A stretch of 46,188 bases of DNA, from contig CAVFFT010000045.1 in assembly GCA_963621885.1 (NCBI GenBank), positions 1 to 46,188 of the forward strand. The letters run 5' to 3'. Shown piece after piece: positions 17,486 to 26,592 of this stretch. Under the pieces are notes generated by a model. That model saw only the letters and a program-made list of their open reading frames with translations. It was not told the origin of the DNA and searched no databases. The translations under genes were made by a program, and so were the position numbers. Position 1 is the stretch's first letter; every line of letters begins with the position of its first letter. This DNA comes from UMGS1519 sp963621885. GTDB taxonomy: Bacteria; Actinomycetota; Coriobacteriia; Coriobacteriales; Eggerthellaceae.

Positions 17486-19249
17486 ATGAGGGACGGGCGA
17501 AGACGGGACTCGAATTATTCCGAGCGGCTCCAGCGGGGCCGCTCATCAGCATATGCGGGCGCTTCCGCCTCGGCATTCGATCAGGGTTTCCCTTCCGGCC
17601 GCGCGCGATTCGTCGTCATCATCTTTTTGGCCATTGCGGCGATATTCGCGATACGCCTTGTGTATCTGCAGGTGATTGTCGCGCAAGACTATTCGTTGGA
17701 AGCGGAAAGCAGTCGTACGGTCGAGGTCACGCTCAATCCCAAGCGGGGAACGATATACGATCGCAACGGGCGCGTGCTTGCCACGAGCATCGAGGCGACG
17801 ACGGTGTATTGCAATCCGCAGGAGATCGAGGATGCCGATGCGACCGCGAAGAGCATCGCTGAGATTCTTGGCGGCAAGGCCGACGACTACAAGGAGGCGC
17901 TGACCACCGAGGGCACCTTCTTCGCGTATGTGAAGCGACAGGCCGATGCGGATCTGGCGGAGCAATTGCGGGCGCTCGACCTTCCGGGCATCTACTTTCT
18001 TTCCGACTCCAAACGCGTCTATCCGAACGGCTCGACCTGCGCCCAGATCATCGGTCTGGTGAATGTGGATGGCGAGGGCCTGACGGGTCTCGAGTACTAC
18101 TACGATGACATCCTTTCCGGCCAGGCGGGCACGATGACGCTCGAGCAGGGTGCGACCGGCATCACGATAAACGGCACCGAGCAGGTGACCGATCCGGTGG
18201 CGGGCGAGGACATCACCATCTCCATCGATATCGACCTGCAGCAGAAGGTGGAGGAAAGCGTCACGGACATGGCATCCGACATGGAGGCCAAATCGGGTCA
18301 GGCGCTTGTGCTTGACGGAGCGACCGGCGAGATTCTCGCCTGCGCGTCGACGCCGCTGCTCGATCCCACCAATACCGAGAACATCGAGGACCGCGCGACG
18401 GAATGCCAGTGCATCACGCGCGCCTTCGAGCCGGGTTCGGTCTTCAAGACCGCGACGATGCTTGCCGCACTTGAAAACGGTTCCGTCACTCCGACCGAGT
18501 CCTTCTATTGCCCCTCGGCCCTTTCCGCCGACGAGTACGAGGTCACTGACGCCCATGAGCGTTCGGCTGAAACGATGACCGCGACCGATATTCTCGTCCG
18601 TTCTTCGAATGTCGGCATTTCGCTTATCGCCGAGAAGATGGGCTTCGACACGCTGAATGACAAGATCGCCACCTACGGCCTCGACGCGACGGCGACGGGC
18701 GTGGATTATCCGGGCGAATCGGCGGGCTATCTGCTCGACTTCTCGGAATGGTCGCGCATCCAGGGCTACAACATCAGCTTTGGCCAGGGCATATCCGAAA
18801 CGCCGCTCGCGCTGTGCCGCTTCTATGGCGCGATTGCCGATGGCGGGACGGCTTACACGCCCCATTTCCTCATTTCGCGCGGTAGCGGCGAGAACGTCGG
18901 CTGGGCGTCGAGCGTGATCTCGAGCGACCAGGATGCGATTTCGGAAGTGACCGACATGCTCACGCAGGTCGTTTCCGAAGGCACGGGCACGGGAGCCCAG
19001 ATAGAAGGCTTCACGCCGGCGGGCAAAACCGGCACCGCCGAGTATGTTGAAGAGGGGAAAGAGGACGAAGGCTACGTCGAGGGTTGCTACAACAACAGCT
19101 TCGTGGGCTTCCTTCCCAACACCAATTCCAAATTGGTATGTTTTGTGGGAGCCACCGAGGTGCCCTCGGAAACAGCAACCACGGAAACCTTTCGGGATAT
19201 AATGTCGTTTGCCATCGAACGGTACAACATCAGTTCCACCCAGGAGTGA
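17486..19249 (+). CDS. ftsI: Septal peptidoglycan transpeptidase FtsI (class B penicillin-binding protein)
   Basis: 587 residues. N-terminal membrane anchor (about 33-55, ARFVVIIFLAIAAIFAIRLVY), a pedestal starting with the conserved RGTIYDRNGRVLA, and a transpeptidase domain with SxxK as SVFK (Ser318, Lys321), SxN as SSN (373-375) and KTGT (Lys514). It cross-links stem peptides during septation and is a beta-lactam target. No C-terminal PASTA domains are present, unlike many Firmicute PBP2x/SpoVD proteins. ATG at 17486, only 3 bp after ftsL and with a weak ribosome site, so probably coupled. murE follows after 7 bp. Confidence 0.95.
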   Translation: MRDGRRRDSNYSERLQRGRSSAYAGASASAFDQGFPSGRARFVVIIFLAIAAIFAIRLVYLQVIVAQDYSLEAESSRTVEVTLNPKRGTIYDRNGRVLATSIEATTVYCNPQEIEDADATAKSIAEILGGKADDYKEALTTEGTFFAYVKRQADADLAEQLRALDLPGIYFLSDSKRVYPNGSTCAQIIGLVNVDGEGLTGLEYYYDDILSGQAGTMTLEQGATGITINGTEQVTDPVAGEDITISIDIDLQQKVEESVTDMASDMEAKSGQALVLDGATGEILACASTPLLDPTNTENIEDRATECQCITRAFEPGSVFKTATMLAALENGSVTPTESFYCPSALSADEYEVTDAHERSAETMTATDILVRSSNVGISLIAEKMGFDTLNDKIATYGLDATATGVDYPGESAGYLLDFSEWSRIQGYNISFGQGISETPLALCRFYGAIADGGTAYTPHFLISRGSGENVGWASSVISSDQDAISEVTDMLTQVVSEGTGTGAQIEGFTPAGKTGTAEYVEEGKEDEGYVEGCYNNSFVGFLPNTNSKLVCFVGATEVPSETATTETFRDIMSFAIERYNISSTQE

Positions 19250-19256
19250 TTGAGAT

Positions 19257-20753
19257 ATGGCTAAAAGCTGTGCTGAACTTTTCCGCGGATTGCCCTGCAC
19301 CATCATTGGAAACCCCGAAGAGGAGATTTCGGGCCTCGCGTACAACAGTTCGCAGGTCAAACCCGGCGATGCGTTCTTCTGCATCGTTGGCACGAAAGTC
19401 GACGGACATTCCTTTGTGCAGGATGCTATCGACCACGGCGCGAAGGTTATTGTGGCGGAGCGCAAGGTCTATCTTGCTGATGCGACCGATGTGACGGAGA
19501 TCATCGTCAGCGACTCGCGTAAGGCGATGGCGCGCATCGCGGCCCGCTTCTACGGCCTTCCGTCCGAGTCGTTCTCGCTTGTGGGCGTGACCGGCACGAA
19601 TGGCAAGACGACCACGACCTTCCTGACGGAGCATATCGCCAGCCTCGCCGGTCTCAAGACGGGCGTCATCGGAACGGTCGGCATTTCGATTGGCTCCGAG
19701 CACCGTCCGAGTGAGCGCACGACGCCGGAATCGGTCAACCTCCAACATCTGTTCGCCGACATGCGCGATGCGAATTGCGACATGGTTGTGATGGAAGTGT
19801 CCTCGCACGCACTCGACCTTGAGCGCACCTGGGGTTCGAAGTTCGCTGTGACGGCTTTCTCGAATCTCACGCAGGATCATCTCGATTACCACCGCACCTT
19901 CGAGGCCTATTTTGAGGCGAAGGCGCGTCTGTTCTCCACGGACTATCCGGCGAAGCGCGTCATCTGCATCGATGACGAGTGGGGCCGCGAGCTGCTCAAG
20001 CGCTGTTCGGTGCGCGATGAGGACATCATCACCTGCGGTTTCGACCGTTCGGCGCAGATTCATCCGGTGGAAGTGGAGTATTTCCCCACGCATACGCACC
20101 TGCTTGTTGAGGTGCGTGGCAACCGCTATGAAATCGACTACCCGCTCGTGGGTCGTTTCAATGTCTCGAATGTCATGCTCGCACTGGGCATCGGCATACA
20201 GCTGGGCATCAGCGCCGACGTCGTGGTGGCGGCCCTTGACGATGCCCCGCAGGTGCCGGGACGCCTTCAGCGTGTGAATGTGGCTAATGACGGCGGCGTT
20301 TCGGTGTACGTGGATTACGCGCACACGCCTGATGCGCTGACGAAGGCCCTTGATGCCGTGCGTCAGCTGACCGATGGGCGCGTCATTGTCGTTTTCGGTT
20401 GCGGCGGCGATCGCGATGCGGGCAAGCGCCCGCTGATGGGACAGGCCGCGCTTGCGGCTGACTTCGCGGTCGTGACGAGCGATAATCCGCGCACGGAAGA
20501 TCCGAATGCAATCATCGCCGACATCCTTGCCGGCATGCCCGCGCCCGAGGAAGAGCGCTATGCGGTGGAGCCCGACAGGCGCGCTGCCATCGCCTGTGCG
20601 ATTTCCCATGCGAAGGCGGGCGACGTGATTCTCGTGGCGGGTAAGGGACATGAAGACTACCAGCTGGTAGGCGATCAGGTTCTTTCCTTCGATGATGTGA
20701 AGGTGGCCGCCGAGGAGCTTGACGCCAAGTTTCAGCTCGACGGGCGCGAATAG
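19257..20753 (+). CDS. murE: UDP-MurNAc-tripeptide synthetase MurE (meso-diaminopimelate type)
   Basis: 498 residues. Adds the third residue to UDP-MurNAc-L-Ala-D-Glu. Mur-ligase marks: N-terminal SGLAYNSSQVKPGDAFFCI, ATP loop GVTGTNGKTTTT (about 109-120), MEVSSHALDLERT with the catalytic Glu/His, carbamylatable Lys in FEAKARLF, and the C-terminal PGRLQRV and YAHTPDAL. The specificity motif is DNPR at 409-412, which in characterised MurE reads meso-DAP rather than lysine (DDPN or similar), so the wall should contain DAP. The ribosome site overlaps the end of ftsI (CAGGAGTGA). Confidence 0.97.
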   Translation: MAKSCAELFRGLPCTIIGNPEEEISGLAYNSSQVKPGDAFFCIVGTKVDGHSFVQDAIDHGAKVIVAERKVYLADATDVTEIIVSDSRKAMARIAARFYGLPSESFSLVGVTGTNGKTTTTFLTEHIASLAGLKTGVIGTVGISIGSEHRPSERTTPESVNLQHLFADMRDANCDMVVMEVSSHALDLERTWGSKFAVTAFSNLTQDHLDYHRTFEAYFEAKARLFSTDYPAKRVICIDDEWGRELLKRCSVRDEDIITCGFDRSAQIHPVEVEYFPTHTHLLVEVRGNRYEIDYPLVGRFNVSNVMLALGIGIQLGISADVVVAALDDAPQVPGRLQRVNVANDGGVSVYVDYAHTPDALTKALDAVRQLTDGRVIVVFGCGGDRDAGKRPLMGQAALAADFAVVTSDNPRTEDPNAIIADILAGMPAPEEERYAVEPDRRAAIACAISHAKAGDVILVAGKGHEDYQLVGDQVLSFDDVKVAAEELDAKFQLDGRE

Positions 20754-20773
20754 GGCGCAGTGAAAGGCCCTTT

Positions 20774-22264
20774 ATGCTTTTTTCTCTTGATGAAATTGTT
20801 GCCGCGACGCGGGGAGTTCTCATCGCGCCGGGAAAGCCGGGCGCGCTTGCGTCGGGCGTGACGTGGGATTCGCGTGAGGTGTCGCTGGGCGATGCCTATC
20901 TTGCCCTGCCGGGCGCTCGTGTCGATGGACACGACTTTGTGCTTTCCGCCTGCGAGAGCGGCGCGGCCTGCGTGCTCGTATCTCGCGAGCTCGATGCCGA
21001 CACGATGGCGAAGCTGGGTGCGGCGGCGTGCGCGGTCATCCGGGTGGATGACCCGAACGTGGCGATTGTCGACCTTGCGCGTGAATGGCGCGGCTGTCTT
21101 TCGGGAACCGTTTTGGGAATAACGGGAAGCAGCGGCAAGACCACGACGAAGAATCTCGTGCGCGACGTGCTCGCGCGGGGCATGGAAGTCGTCGCGACGA
21201 AGGCCAACCAGAACAATGAGCTCGGCGTGCCGCGCACCCTTCTTGCCGCCGACGAGGCGACCGATGCCGTCGTGGTGGAGATGGGCATGCGAGGCATGGG
21301 CCAGATTGCCAGCCTGAGCGAGTATGTGCGACCCGACATGGGTCTCATCACCAATGTGGGCACGAGCCATATCGAGCTTCTGGGAAGCCGCGAGAACATC
21401 GCGCTTGCCAAGGGTGAGCTTTTCGATGCGCTGCCTGCGGGCGGCATCGCGTTCATCAATGCGGCCGACGACTACACGCCCTTCTTGCTGAAAGAGCTTC
21501 AGCTGCACGACCGGGGCATTCGCACGGTGTTTTTCGATGGAAGCGGCTCGCTTGTTCGTTCACGCGGATTGGGCATCTGGCAAAACGCCGACCCCTTCGT
21601 CTGGGCGGAGGATATCGAGTATGACGAGCTCGCGCGGCCGACCTTCACGATTCGCGCCCGCCATTTTGCGGAAATGGGTCTTCCCGAAGCCGATGCGGAT
21701 GCGACCTGCACGCTTGCCCTAAGCGGCGCGCACAACATTTCGAACGCCTGCTCGGCTGCCGCGGTGGGACTCGCCTTCGGGCTTTCGCTCGAGCAGTGCT
21801 GCCTCGCGCTTGCAGAGGCAAAGCCGGAGCATGGTCGCCAGGAGATGCGCGAGACGCCTGCCGGCGTGCATGTGGTGGACGACTCGTATAACGCCAACCC
21901 CGACTCGACTCGCGCCGCGCTCGATACCTTCGCGCGCATGTTCGCGGGAAGCCGCCGCATTGCGGTGCTTGGCGATATGCTCGAGCTGGGAGATTACGCA
22001 CAAGAAGGTCACCAGATTGTGGGGAAGCGCGCGGCCGAGTGCGCTCTCGACCTGCTTGTGTGCGTGGGTGAGGAATCCCGCGCCATTGCCGCTGCCGCGC
22101 GTGAAGCGGGCATGCCGGCCGACAAGATCAAAGAATTGAACACCGCGGATGATGCGGCGGTGCTGCTGCGCGACGTGGCGCAACCGGGAGATGCGGTGCT
22201 GGTGAAGGCCTCGCATTCCATGGGTCTCGCTCGCGTGGTGGAGGAGCTGATGGTTTCATGCTGA
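20774..22264 (+). CDS. murF: UDP-MurNAc-tripeptide-D-Ala-D-Ala ligase MurF
   Basis: 496 residues. Starts MLFSLDEIVAATRG; N-terminal GVTWDSREVSLGDAYLAL, ATP loop GITGSSGKTTTKN, the Asn-rich TKANQNNELGVPRTLL, EMGMRGMGQI, and C-terminal DDSYNANPDSTRAAL, all typical of MurF. Completes the pentapeptide by adding D-Ala-D-Ala. ddl and alr are not in this window. AAAGG lies 6 bases before the ATG. Its TGA at 22262-22264 overlaps the mraY start at 22258 by 7 bp. Confidence 0.97.
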   Translation: MLFSLDEIVAATRGVLIAPGKPGALASGVTWDSREVSLGDAYLALPGARVDGHDFVLSACESGAACVLVSRELDADTMAKLGAAACAVIRVDDPNVAIVDLAREWRGCLSGTVLGITGSSGKTTTKNLVRDVLARGMEVVATKANQNNELGVPRTLLAADEATDAVVVEMGMRGMGQIASLSEYVRPDMGLITNVGTSHIELLGSRENIALAKGELFDALPAGGIAFINAADDYTPFLLKELQLHDRGIRTVFFDGSGSLVRSRGLGIWQNADPFVWAEDIEYDELARPTFTIRARHFAEMGLPEADADATCTLALSGAHNISNACSAAAVGLAFGLSLEQCCLALAEAKPEHGRQEMRETPAGVHVVDDSYNANPDSTRAALDTFARMFAGSRRIAVLGDMLELGDYAQEGHQIVGKRAAECALDLLVCVGEESRAIAAAAREAGMPADKIKELNTADDAAVLLRDVAQPGDAVLVKASHSMGLARVVEELMVSC

Positions 22265-23310
22265 ACTTCTATGCGCAATACCCGACCTTCACGGTCTTTG
22301 TCGCCCTCTTCCTTGCGACCGTCATCACGATGGCGCTGATGCCGGTGATGATACGCCTGCTTCGCCGCCACCATATCGGCCAGCAGGTGCGCGCGGATGG
22401 CCCGAAGACACACTATGTCAAGCAGGGAACGCCGACGATGGGCGGCGTGGTCCTGATTCTCGCGGCCGCTCTGGCGGTGCTGCTCCTGTGCGAGCCTTCT
22501 CCCGAGGTGTGGCTGCTTTTGGGCGCGACCCTCGTGACGGCGCTTCTGGGATTCACCGATGACGCCTCGAAGGTCATCAAGCAGCGTTCGCTCGGTCTGA
22601 CGCCGAAGGCGAAGCTTGTGGCGCAGTTCGCCATCGCGACCGCCTTCTGCCTTATCGCGGTGAATCTGCTCGACGTGGCGCCGACGGTCGACATTCCCTT
22701 CGTGTACACCTTCGATCTGGGTATCGCGACCACCTGCATTCCGCTTGGTGATGGCGCGCAGATCGAGATTCCCTGGCTCTACCTCATCTTTGTGAACATC
22801 CTGATGGCAGGCATGAGCAACGCGACGAACCTGACCGATGGACTTGACGGTCTTGCAGGCGGCACCGTGATGATGGCGATGCTCGTGATGGCCGCCATCG
22901 CGTACCGCATGGACATGCTCGGCTGCGCGATTTTCGCCGCCGCCTTTGCCGGCGCGTGCATCGGCTTCTTGTGGTTCAACGCCTATCCCGCCGACATCTT
23001 CATGGGCGATACCGGCTCCCTCGCACTGGGAACCGCGCTCGCGGGTCTTGCCGTTCTGACGAAGACCGAGTTTGTCGTCCTTATCGTGGGCGGCCTGTTC
23101 ATTGCCGAGGCGGTTTCGGTCATCATCCAGGTGGCCTATTTCAAACATACGGGCAAGCGCGTTTTCCTGATGGCACCTCTTCATCATCATTTCGAGAGAA
23201 AAGGCTGGTCGGAAGTCAAGGTCGTTGTCCGCTTCTGGATTGTCTCGGGCTTGCTGGCCGCTGCCGGATTCGCGCTCTATTTTGCCGAATCAATGGTCGG
23301 CGTCATGTAG
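22258..23310 (+). CDS. mraY: Phospho-N-acetylmuramoyl-pentapeptide transferase MraY
   Basis: 350 residues, integral membrane enzyme with about 10 hydrophobic helices. It transfers phospho-MurNAc-pentapeptide to undecaprenyl phosphate to make lipid I. Signatures: GTPTMGGVV near the N-terminus, the DDASKV Mg-binding pair, ATNLTDGLDGLAGG, FMGDTGSLALGTAL and the cytoplasmic HHHFERKGWSE. Overlaps murF by 7 bp. Confidence 0.97.
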   Translation: MLNFYAQYPTFTVFVALFLATVITMALMPVMIRLLRRHHIGQQVRADGPKTHYVKQGTPTMGGVVLILAAALAVLLLCEPSPEVWLLLGATLVTALLGFTDDASKVIKQRSLGLTPKAKLVAQFAIATAFCLIAVNLLDVAPTVDIPFVYTFDLGIATTCIPLGDGAQIEIPWLYLIFVNILMAGMSNATNLTDGLDGLAGGTVMMAMLVMAAIAYRMDMLGCAIFAAAFAGACIGFLWFNAYPADIFMGDTGSLALGTALAGLAVLTKTEFVVLIVGGLFIAEAVSVIIQVAYFKHTGKRVFLMAPLHHHFERKGWSEVKVVVRFWIVSGLLAAAGFALYFAESMVGVM

Positions 23311-23319
23311 GAGGCCATG

Positions 23320-24999
23320 ATGGATAAAGGGATGCAGACGGATAGCGCGACAGGCGCCCTCCATTCAAGTGAAGGCCGGTGCGCGCCAGCTCGTTTGGGC
23401 GACGTGCTGGTGATTGGCCTCGGCAAGAGCGGTTGTGCAGCCGCCGATTACTGCCTGGAGGAAACCGGGCGCGTTGATTCGCTCACGATTGTGGCGGGTA
23501 CCGATACGCCGCAGAATCGCGAGCGGGGTGCCCGTTATGTCGATTTGGGCGCGCGGGTGGTCTATGGCGAGACGGTGCCGGAAGAGGCGCTTCCCGCGAA
23601 AAGGACCTTCGACTTGTGTATCGCGAGCCCGGGCATTTCCGCATTCAGCGAATTCTATGCATCGGCTCGCTCTTGCAGCAACGAGGTGATTAGCGAGGTC
23701 GAGTTCGCGTGGCGCGAAAGCCCGGCCGACGTGCGCTGGGTTGCGATAACCGGCACGAACGGAAAGACGACCACGACCGCCTTGACGGCGTACCTTCTGC
23801 AGGAAGCCGGTTTCAATGCGAAAGCCGTGGGCAATATCGGTGACCCCTGCATTACCGCCGTGCGCGACGCGCGTGTGGCTGTTGCAGGCGGCGAACAGGG
23901 CGCGAGTGCGGCGGCGGATGGCGCGCTGGATGCGAACGCTCCCGTAACGGTGCTCGTGGCCGAGGTCTCGTCGTATCAGCTGACGGGAACCCGCCTGTTC
24001 GCACCCGATGTCGCCGTGCTTCTGAATATCACGCCTGACCACCTGAAATGGCATCACGGCATGGAGAACTACATCGCCGCGAAGGCGCGCGTGTATGCCA
24101 ACCTGGGTAAGGTGGGCGGCGTCGCCATTATGGACGCGACGAACGACATCGTCCGCGGCATGGTGCGCACTCTAAAGGAAATGCCTGATGAGGCGCGCGG
24201 TTTCGCCTACATTCCACTGGGAACGAAAGACGGCCTCACATCGGACATGCATGAGCGATGTGGCGCGCGCAATTCCGCTTGGATCGCGCCTTCGGGCATG
24301 CTGAGCGTGCGTTTCGAAGACGAGGTGCATGAGCTCGTGAATCGCGACGAGCTTCTCATTCCGGGCGAGCACAACGCGAGCAACGCCTTGGCTGCCGCCG
24401 CGGCCGCCCTGGCTTTGCATGCGCCGATTGACAAGCTGCGTGCTGGCCTTAAGAGCTTCCAAGCGCTTCCGCATCGTATCGAGCCCTGCGGGGATGTCGC
24501 GGGTGTTGCCTGCTACAACGATTCGAAAGCGACGAATGTCGATGCCACGCTCAAGGCGCTTGCCGCCTTCGCGCCGCGCAAGCCTTTTGTGCTGCTTGGT
24601 GGCGATGACAAGGGTACCGACCTTGCCGAGCTGGTTCGTAATGCTGAGGAGCATTGCGCGGCGGTGGTGTGCTATGGCGCATCGCGGCAGCGTTTCCTCG
24701 AGGCGTTTGAGGGCGCGGCGCTTCCAGTGCATCGTGCCGATCATATGGAAGACGCGCTTGATGCGGCGCTGGCTCTGACGCAGCCGGGCGATATCGTTCT
24801 GCTTTCGCCGGCATGCGCGTCGTTTGACGAGTTCGCGAACTACCAGCAGCGCGGCGATATCTTCAAGCAGCTGGTTGCGGAAAGGGCCGCGGCAGCCGGG
24901 GACAGCCCACAAGCTGACGGGCAACAAGATGCCGTAGGCGGCGGAGAGCAAGGCGAAGCACCAGATCAAGCGCGACGAAGTCGCACACCGGGCAACTAA
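23320..24999 (+). CDS. murD: UDP-N-acetylmuramoylalanine-D-glutamate ligase MurD, long form
   Basis: 559 residues from the ATG at 23320 (GGAGG 5 bases upstream; the adjacent ATG at 23317 would be too close). About 100 residues longer than typical MurD. Core motifs: GLGKSGCAAADY, ATP loop GTNGKTTTTALTAYLL, NITPDHLKWHHGMENYIAAKARVY, GEHNASNALAAAAA, NDSKATNVDATLKAL, LLGGDDKGTDL and LLSPACASFDEF. Extra length comes from an Asp/Gly/Ala-rich insertion (GGEQGASAAADGALDAN) between GNIGDP and the VAEVSSYQL strand, a second insert around 290-320, and a Gly/Gln/Asp-rich tail after AERAAAAG. Insert and tail both contain GGEQG. Adds D-Glu to UDP-MurNAc-L-Ala. Confidence 0.95.
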   Translation: MDKGMQTDSATGALHSSEGRCAPARLGDVLVIGLGKSGCAAADYCLEETGRVDSLTIVAGTDTPQNRERGARYVDLGARVVYGETVPEEALPAKRTFDLCIASPGISAFSEFYASARSCSNEVISEVEFAWRESPADVRWVAITGTNGKTTTTALTAYLLQEAGFNAKAVGNIGDPCITAVRDARVAVAGGEQGASAAADGALDANAPVTVLVAEVSSYQLTGTRLFAPDVAVLLNITPDHLKWHHGMENYIAAKARVYANLGKVGGVAIMDATNDIVRGMVRTLKEMPDEARGFAYIPLGTKDGLTSDMHERCGARNSAWIAPSGMLSVRFEDEVHELVNRDELLIPGEHNASNALAAAAAALALHAPIDKLRAGLKSFQALPHRIEPCGDVAGVACYNDSKATNVDATLKALAAFAPRKPFVLLGGDDKGTDLAELVRNAEEHCAAVVCYGASRQRFLEAFEGAALPVHRADHMEDALDAALALTQPGDIVLLSPACASFDEFANYQQRGDIFKQLVAERAAAAGDSPQADGQQDAVGGGEQGEAPDQARRSRTPGN

Positions 25000-25014
25000 T
25001 TCAGGTGAGGCAAC

Positions 25015-26592
25015 ATGCAGCTAAAACGAAACACCGAGCCTCAATACAACGAAAAGCAGATGCCGGCACGCGTCGAGTGGCCGCGCATCATGGTGATTGT
25101 CTGCACCTTGCTCCTGGTGCTTATCGGCATCGTCATGGTGTTCTCGTCCTCGTCGATTACGAACATCGATGCGGGAACCGATGTCTTCTCCGACGCACGC
25201 AAGCAGATCATCATTGCGCTTTTTGGTGGAGCCTGCTGTTTCGCCATCGCGCGATTCCTGCCCTATGAACTGCTGCGTGGCCCGCTGGCCTGGATTCTGT
25301 TTGGCATCTCGCTTGTGCTCCTCGTGCTGACATCCCTTATGGGAACCGAGGCGCTCGGCGCGCAACGCTGGATCAGCCTGGGCCCGCTGAATCTCCAGCC
25401 GTCCGAATTCGCGAAAATCGGCATCATGGTCTTTGCAGTCAAGCTGCTTGCCGACTATCAGGATGGCGCCATGGATACCCGCCATTTTCTCGCGTATTTC
25501 ATTGCACTCAATGCCCTCATTGTCGTGCTTGTGACGCTTGCCCAGTCCGACTTGGGCACGACGCTCATCTGCTTTGTTGGTCTTGCGGTGATGCTGTGGC
25601 TCGCCGAGGTGAAGCTTTCATACTTCCTCGTGTATCTGGGCTCCATCGTCGCGGCGGGCATCGCGGCGCTTGTGACCGCGAGCTATCGCGTCGCGCGCGT
25701 GATGACATTCCTCGATCCTTGGGCTGACTACTACGGGAACGGCTATCAGATTATCCATTCCATGTACGCTTTCGCGCAGGGCGGGCTTTTTGGCGCGGGC
25801 TTGGGCAATTCCGCGGAAAAGTACCTGTATCTGCCGGAAGCGTCCACCGACTTCATCTATGCGGTCATTGGTGAAGAGCTTGGCCTTATCGGCGCGCTCT
25901 TTGTCGTGGCGCTGTTTGTGCTTTTCCTTATCGGCGGCTTGAAGATGGCCGCGGCGGCGCCCGACCGTTTTGGCTCGGTGCTCTGCGGATCGCTTGCCGT
26001 CATTATCGTGTTCCAGGCGTTTTTGAATATGGGCTGCGCGATGGGAATCATGCCGGTGACCGGCAAGCCGCTTCCCTTCATCTCCGCCGGCGGATCATCG
26101 CTTTTGGCATCGCTGCTTATGGTGGGAATCATGTTGCTGGTTTCACATGCTGCGGAAACGGGATCTTCTCCGGGCTCTCGCGCGCATGTGCGCGCCCTGA
26201 CTCCCGAGGAGATGGGCATGCAAAGTCCTCTCAGGGGCGGTTGGAGCTCATCGGGCGGGAGCTTGGCTGGCAGGCGTGCGGGCGGCAGGAGCGCCGGCGG
26301 CCGTGCTTCTTCCGGCTGGGGCTCGTCGGGTGGAAACGCTTCCGGTTGGGGCGCATCGGGCGGAAGTTCCTCTGGCAGGCGCGGCGGAGATGCGGCGGGC
26401 CGGGGTGCAAGCGGTCGGGGCACGGCGGGGCGCGGTTCAGCGGGTCGTCGATGGGCCGTTTCCGACGCATACCAGAGCGGACGCGAGACATCGTTCGTTT
26501 CGCCCGCGCCGCGCAATGAGAGAAATTACGGAGCGCGGCCACTTGCGCTCACGGTTTTGACCAATAGGACTCAAAGAGGGGAGAGACAATGA
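25015..26592 (+). CDS. ftsW: Septal peptidoglycan glycosyltransferase FtsW with Gly/Ser/Arg-rich tail
   Basis: 525 residues; ATG at 25015 after AGGTGAGG. A SEDS-family membrane protein with about 10 helices, polymerising lipid II together with FtsI. Family marks: GAQRWISLGPLNLQPSEFAKIG in the first half, YGNGYQIIHSMYAFAQGGLFGAGLGNSAEKYLYLPEASTDFIYAVIGEELG in the large outer loop (with the catalytic Asp of the STDFI motif), and GKPLPFISAGGSSLLASL near the end. The membrane part ends near residue 380; about 120 cytoplasmic residues follow, rich in Gly, Ser and Arg with repeats such as SGWGSSGG, SGWGASGG and AGRGASGRGTAGRGSAGRR. The last bases overlap murG (ATGA). Confidence 0.96.
   Translation: MQLKRNTEPQYNEKQMPARVEWPRIMVIVCTLLLVLIGIVMVFSSSSITNIDAGTDVFSDARKQIIIALFGGACCFAIARFLPYELLRGPLAWILFGISLVLLVLTSLMGTEALGAQRWISLGPLNLQPSEFAKIGIMVFAVKLLADYQDGAMDTRHFLAYFIALNALIVVLVTLAQSDLGTTLICFVGLAVMLWLAEVKLSYFLVYLGSIVAAGIAALVTASYRVARVMTFLDPWADYYGNGYQIIHSMYAFAQGGLFGAGLGNSAEKYLYLPEASTDFIYAVIGEELGLIGALFVVALFVLFLIGGLKMAAAAPDRFGSVLCGSLAVIIVFQAFLNMGCAMGIMPVTGKPLPFISAGGSSLLASLLMVGIMLLVSHAAETGSSPGSRAHVRALTPEEMGMQSPLRGGWSSSGGSLAGRRAGGRSAGGRASSGWGSSGGNASGWGASGGSSSGRRGGDAAGRGASGRGTAGRGSAGRRWAVSDAYQSGRETSFVSPAPRNERNYGARPLALTVLTNRTQRGERQ

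Noticed and set aside
17546..20651. Long minus-strand open frames (639 and 473 residues) opposite ftsI and murE
   Set aside because: They mirror strongly conserved genes with all motifs on the plus strand; the composition is that of shadow frames.
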